Positions 12,825 through 14,104 of a stretch of DNA of 14,104 nucleotides are shown one piece after another. The first letter of the stretch is position 1. Each line of letters begins with the position of its first letter. Under the pieces are notes generated by a model. It was not told the origin of the DNA. It did no database searches and saw only the letters and a list, made by a program, of their open reading frames with translations. Source of the DNA: an uncultured Actinomycetes bacterium (GTDB taxonomy: Bacteria > Actinomycetota > Actinomycetes > Mycobacteriales > Nakamurellaceae); assembly GCA_937926105.1 (NCBI GenBank), contig CALANS010000018.1, positions 1 through 14,104 of the forward strand, in the 5' to 3' direction. The position numbers were made by a program, and so were the translations under genes.

Positions 12825-13034
12825 TCAGCTTGCGGTCAGCTCGAAGCCGGCCTCGTCGACTGCGGCGCGCACCTGCCCGACGGGCAGCGGGTCGTCACTG
12901 GTCACCGTCACCCGCCCCGACGCGACATCCACATCGACCCCGCGCACCCCGTCGATGGCCGTGATCTCGCCTGTCACCGCGTCCGCACAGTGGCCGCACG
13001 TCATCCCGTCAACCGTGTAGGTGGTCTTGTTCAT
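12825..13034 (-). CDS. copZ: copper chaperone CopZ-like HMA-domain protein
   Basis: This is a 69-residue protein. The ATG at 13032-13034 is chosen because GAAGGAGATATCG lies directly upstream; an in-frame start at 13103 would add 23 residues overlapping the promoter. The sequence is a single ferredoxin-like HMA domain: YTVDGMTCGHCADAV with metal-binding Cys13 and Cys16, then GVRGVDVDVASGRVTV and ending EAGFELTAS. Such proteins carry Cu(I) to CopA or to regulators in the cytosol. It is upstream of copA with a 40-base gap before the leader start, probably in one transcript, and divergent from the MerR-family regulator. Confidence 0.92.
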   Translation of the reverse strand: MNKTTYTVDGMTCGHCADAVTGEITAIDGVRGVDVDVASGRVTVTSDDPLPVGQVRAAVDEAGFELTAS

Positions 13035-13071
13035 CGATATCTCCTTCGGTACCAGAAATCGCAACAACGCC

Positions 13072-13103
13072 AGCATGAACCTTCCAGTACGATGGAAAGT
13101 CAA
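13072..13103 (-). promoter_or_regulatory. MerR-type promoter/operator between copZ-copA and the merR gene
   Basis: ACCTTCC (13079-13085) and GGAAAGT (13094-13100) form a dyad with 6 of 7 pairs around 8 bases. On the minus strand TTGACT (13098-13103, 5 of 6 to the -35 consensus) and a weak CATGCT (13072-13077) are 20 bases apart, the overlong spacer typical of promoters activated by MerR-family proteins. The dyad lies within the spacer, as expected. It would drive copZ-copA; the regulator gene begins at 13124 on the other strand. The motif resembles CueR sites (ACCTTCC-N-GGAAGGT). Confidence 0.75.
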
Positions 13104-13123
13104 GGGGAAGTCGGGGAGATGTG

Positions 13124-13579
13124 ATGAAGATCAGCGAACTCGCAGCAGTCTGCGGGGCAACAACCAAAACAATTCGCTTTTACGAAGAAGCCGGGGTCCT
13201 ACCCGAACCCGCACGCACACCGGGCGGCTACCGGAACTACGGGGCCGATGCCGTCGACCGGCTCGCGTTCATCGGCCACGCTCAGGCAGCCGGGCTGTCA
13301 CTACGACAGATCCGCCAGATCCTTGCCATCCACGACAGCGGCAACCCACCCTGCACCCACGTACGAAACGTGTTAACCGAGCGCCTGGATGACGTGCGCG
13401 CCCAGATGGCCGAACTCATTACCCTCGAAACCCACCTTGAAATGCTCCTCGCACGTGGACAAGAGAGCCGGCCCACCGAGCACGACAACGGCAGCATCTG
13501 CTGGATTCTGGAGGCCGAGACACCCACGCCCACTGGGGCAGCTATGCAGGAACCCGCGTCCACGGGGCATATCTGCTGA
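13124..13579 (+). CDS. MerR-family metal-responsive regulator (CueR-like position)
   Basis: This 151-residue protein has its ATG at 13124, chosen because GGGGAG (13113-13118) is 5 bases upstream; a GTG at 13121 is the alternative. The N-terminal winged helix is classical: MKISELAAVCGATTKTIRFYEEAGVLPEP then GGYRNYGADAVDRLAFIGHAQAAGLSL. A long dimerisation helix follows (residues about 77-112). SGNPPCTHV near residue 76 has the Cys expected at the metal loop, and further Cys lie in GSICWIL and the terminal HIC. The residue pattern is not the CueR C-x7-C loop, so copper specificity rests on its position beside copZ-copA and the CueR-like operator; Zn, Hg or Cd sensing cannot be excluded. It lacks the BlaI-type operator. 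Confidence 0.88.
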   Translation: MKISELAAVCGATTKTIRFYEEAGVLPEPARTPGGYRNYGADAVDRLAFIGHAQAAGLSLRQIRQILAIHDSGNPPCTHVRNVLTERLDDVRAQMAELITLETHLEMLLARGQESRPTEHDNGSICWILEAETPTPTGAAMQEPASTGHIC

Positions 13580-13671
13580 CCGGTCCGGGAATCGTCACCA
13601 ACCCGACCGCTCCCCTGACACGCCGTGCAGCATCAAGCCGCAGTTCGCCCATGGCCCATCGGCGGGTGTCG

Positions 13672-14104
13672 TCATGCGGGATTTGGGTGGCGGTGCCGGT
13701 GGTGGGCGTCCGGGTAGTGCGGGTGCGTATGCGTAATCGGCTCGTGGGTGTGCACGTGCGTGTGGCGAACCCCGTCAGGCACCTCTTGGCCGGGCTCGTG
13801 CGCATGCTGGTGGTGCTCGTCGTGGACGTGCCAATGTTCGTGGGTGATCGCGTCGTGGGTGTGCTCATGTTCGTGCCGCTCGGTCAAATGCAGCCAGACG
13901 CCGACGGCCATCAACCCCGCAGCGACTATCAGCGGCCAGGTCACGGGTTCCCCGAAGGCCAGCGCAAGGATCGCCCCGAAAAAAGGCGCGACCGAGTAGT
14001 AAGCGCTGGCGCGGGCGGTGCCAACGTGACGCATCCCCACGATGAACAGGGTGAGGCTGATCCCGTAGGCGAACAGCCCGATCACTGCGGCCGCGCCGAT
14101 CTGA
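13672..14104 (-). CDS. DMT/EamA-family transporter, C-terminal part with His-rich tail (runs off right edge)
   Basis: The minus-strand frame is open from the right edge to a TGA at 13672-13674, 143 complete codons. A GTG at 14083-14085 exists, but the frame continues upstream (QIGAAAVIGLF), so this is a partial gene. The visible helices, AVIGLFAYGISLTLFIVGM, SAYYSVAPFFGAILALAF and PLIVAAGLMAVGVWLHL, are the last three of an EamA protein, and the TARASAYYSVAPFFGA motif is typical of the second repeat. After the last helix, a tail of about 65 residues contains 23 His in HxH patterns (HEHEHTHD, HVHDEHHQHAH, HTHVHTHEP), which should bind Ni, Co, Zn or Cu in the cytosol. The gene is convergent with the merR-like gene. 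A metal exporter is plausible but not shown. Confidence 0.8.
   Translation of the reverse strand, partial: QIGAAAVIGLFAYGISLTLFIVGMRHVGTARASAYYSVAPFFGAILALAFGEPVTWPLIVAAGLMAVGVWLHLTERHEHEHTHDAITHEHWHVHDEHHQHAHEPGQEVPDGVRHTHVHTHEPITHTHPHYPDAHHRHRHPNPA

Noticed and set aside
13986..14004. TAGTAA string inside the right-edge transporter gene
   Set aside because: No opposing half-site at the right spacing; within coding sequence.
1..14104. Search for CRISPR arrays, tRNA or rRNA genes, insertion sequences and replication genes
   Set aside because: Reading both strands I saw no regularly spaced repeats, no tRNA-like folds with CCA ends, no transposase or integrase motifs and no replication protein.

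Overview
The window is high-GC DNA with many GTG starts, GTGA/ATGA stop-start overlaps and protein families typical of Actinobacteria (DUF3105, a BlaI/M56 pair, a CcsX-like lipoprotein TlpA, a CopC-CopD fusion). A mycobacterium-like actinomycete is my best inference; nothing in the sequence fixes the species. I saw no rRNA, tRNA, CRISPR array, transposase, integrase or replication gene. The content is that of a copper-resistance and envelope thiol-redox island.

Layout. At 1-143 (-) is the N-terminus of a DMT/EamA-type transporter running off the left edge. At 504-1373 (+) is a membrane-anchored DUF3105 protein. At 1845-3154 (+) is a BlaI/MecI-type repressor overlapping an M56 (BlaR1-like) membrane protease. 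At 3186-3407 (-) is a small Met-rich membrane protein. At 3640-7665 (+) is a tight operon: 20-codon leader ORF, CcdA-family protein, membrane-anchored redoxin, glutaredoxin, and a CopC-CopD fusion with an extra C-terminal domain. At 7883-8985 (-) are a TlpA/CcsX lipoprotein, a truncated ccdA and an unrecognised 73-residue ORF. At 9423-10434 (-) are a four-helix membrane protein and a secreted Met-rich protein. At 10499-13034 (-) are the Cu(I) P-type ATPase copA and the chaperone copZ. At 13124-13579 (+) is a divergent MerR-family regulator. At 13672-14104 (-) is the C-terminus of a DMT/EamA transporter with a very His-rich tail, running off the right edge.

Regulation. The most informative signal is a recurring 19-bp inverted repeat, CTACTA-N7-TAGTAG with few mismatches. 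I found it six times, always between genes, upstream of DUF3105, blaI-M56, the small Met-rich gene, the ccdA-redoxin-glutaredoxin-copCD operon, tlpA-ccdA' and the secreted Met-rich gene. It fits a BlaI/MecI-family operator, so one repressor and its protease partner would govern nearly the whole envelope part of the island. copZ-copA lack it and instead share a MerR-type long-spacer promoter with the divergent merR gene. Cytosolic Cu(I) efflux (copZ-copA) and envelope copper/thiol defence therefore seem to be wired to two different sensors.

Peculiarities include an in-frame amber codon just after the best start site of copA, a ccdA whose similarity stops at a 27-bp palindrome, a CopC domain lacking one of its copper-ligand histidines, and DMT-transporter pieces at both window edges that would be in frame if the ends were joined.
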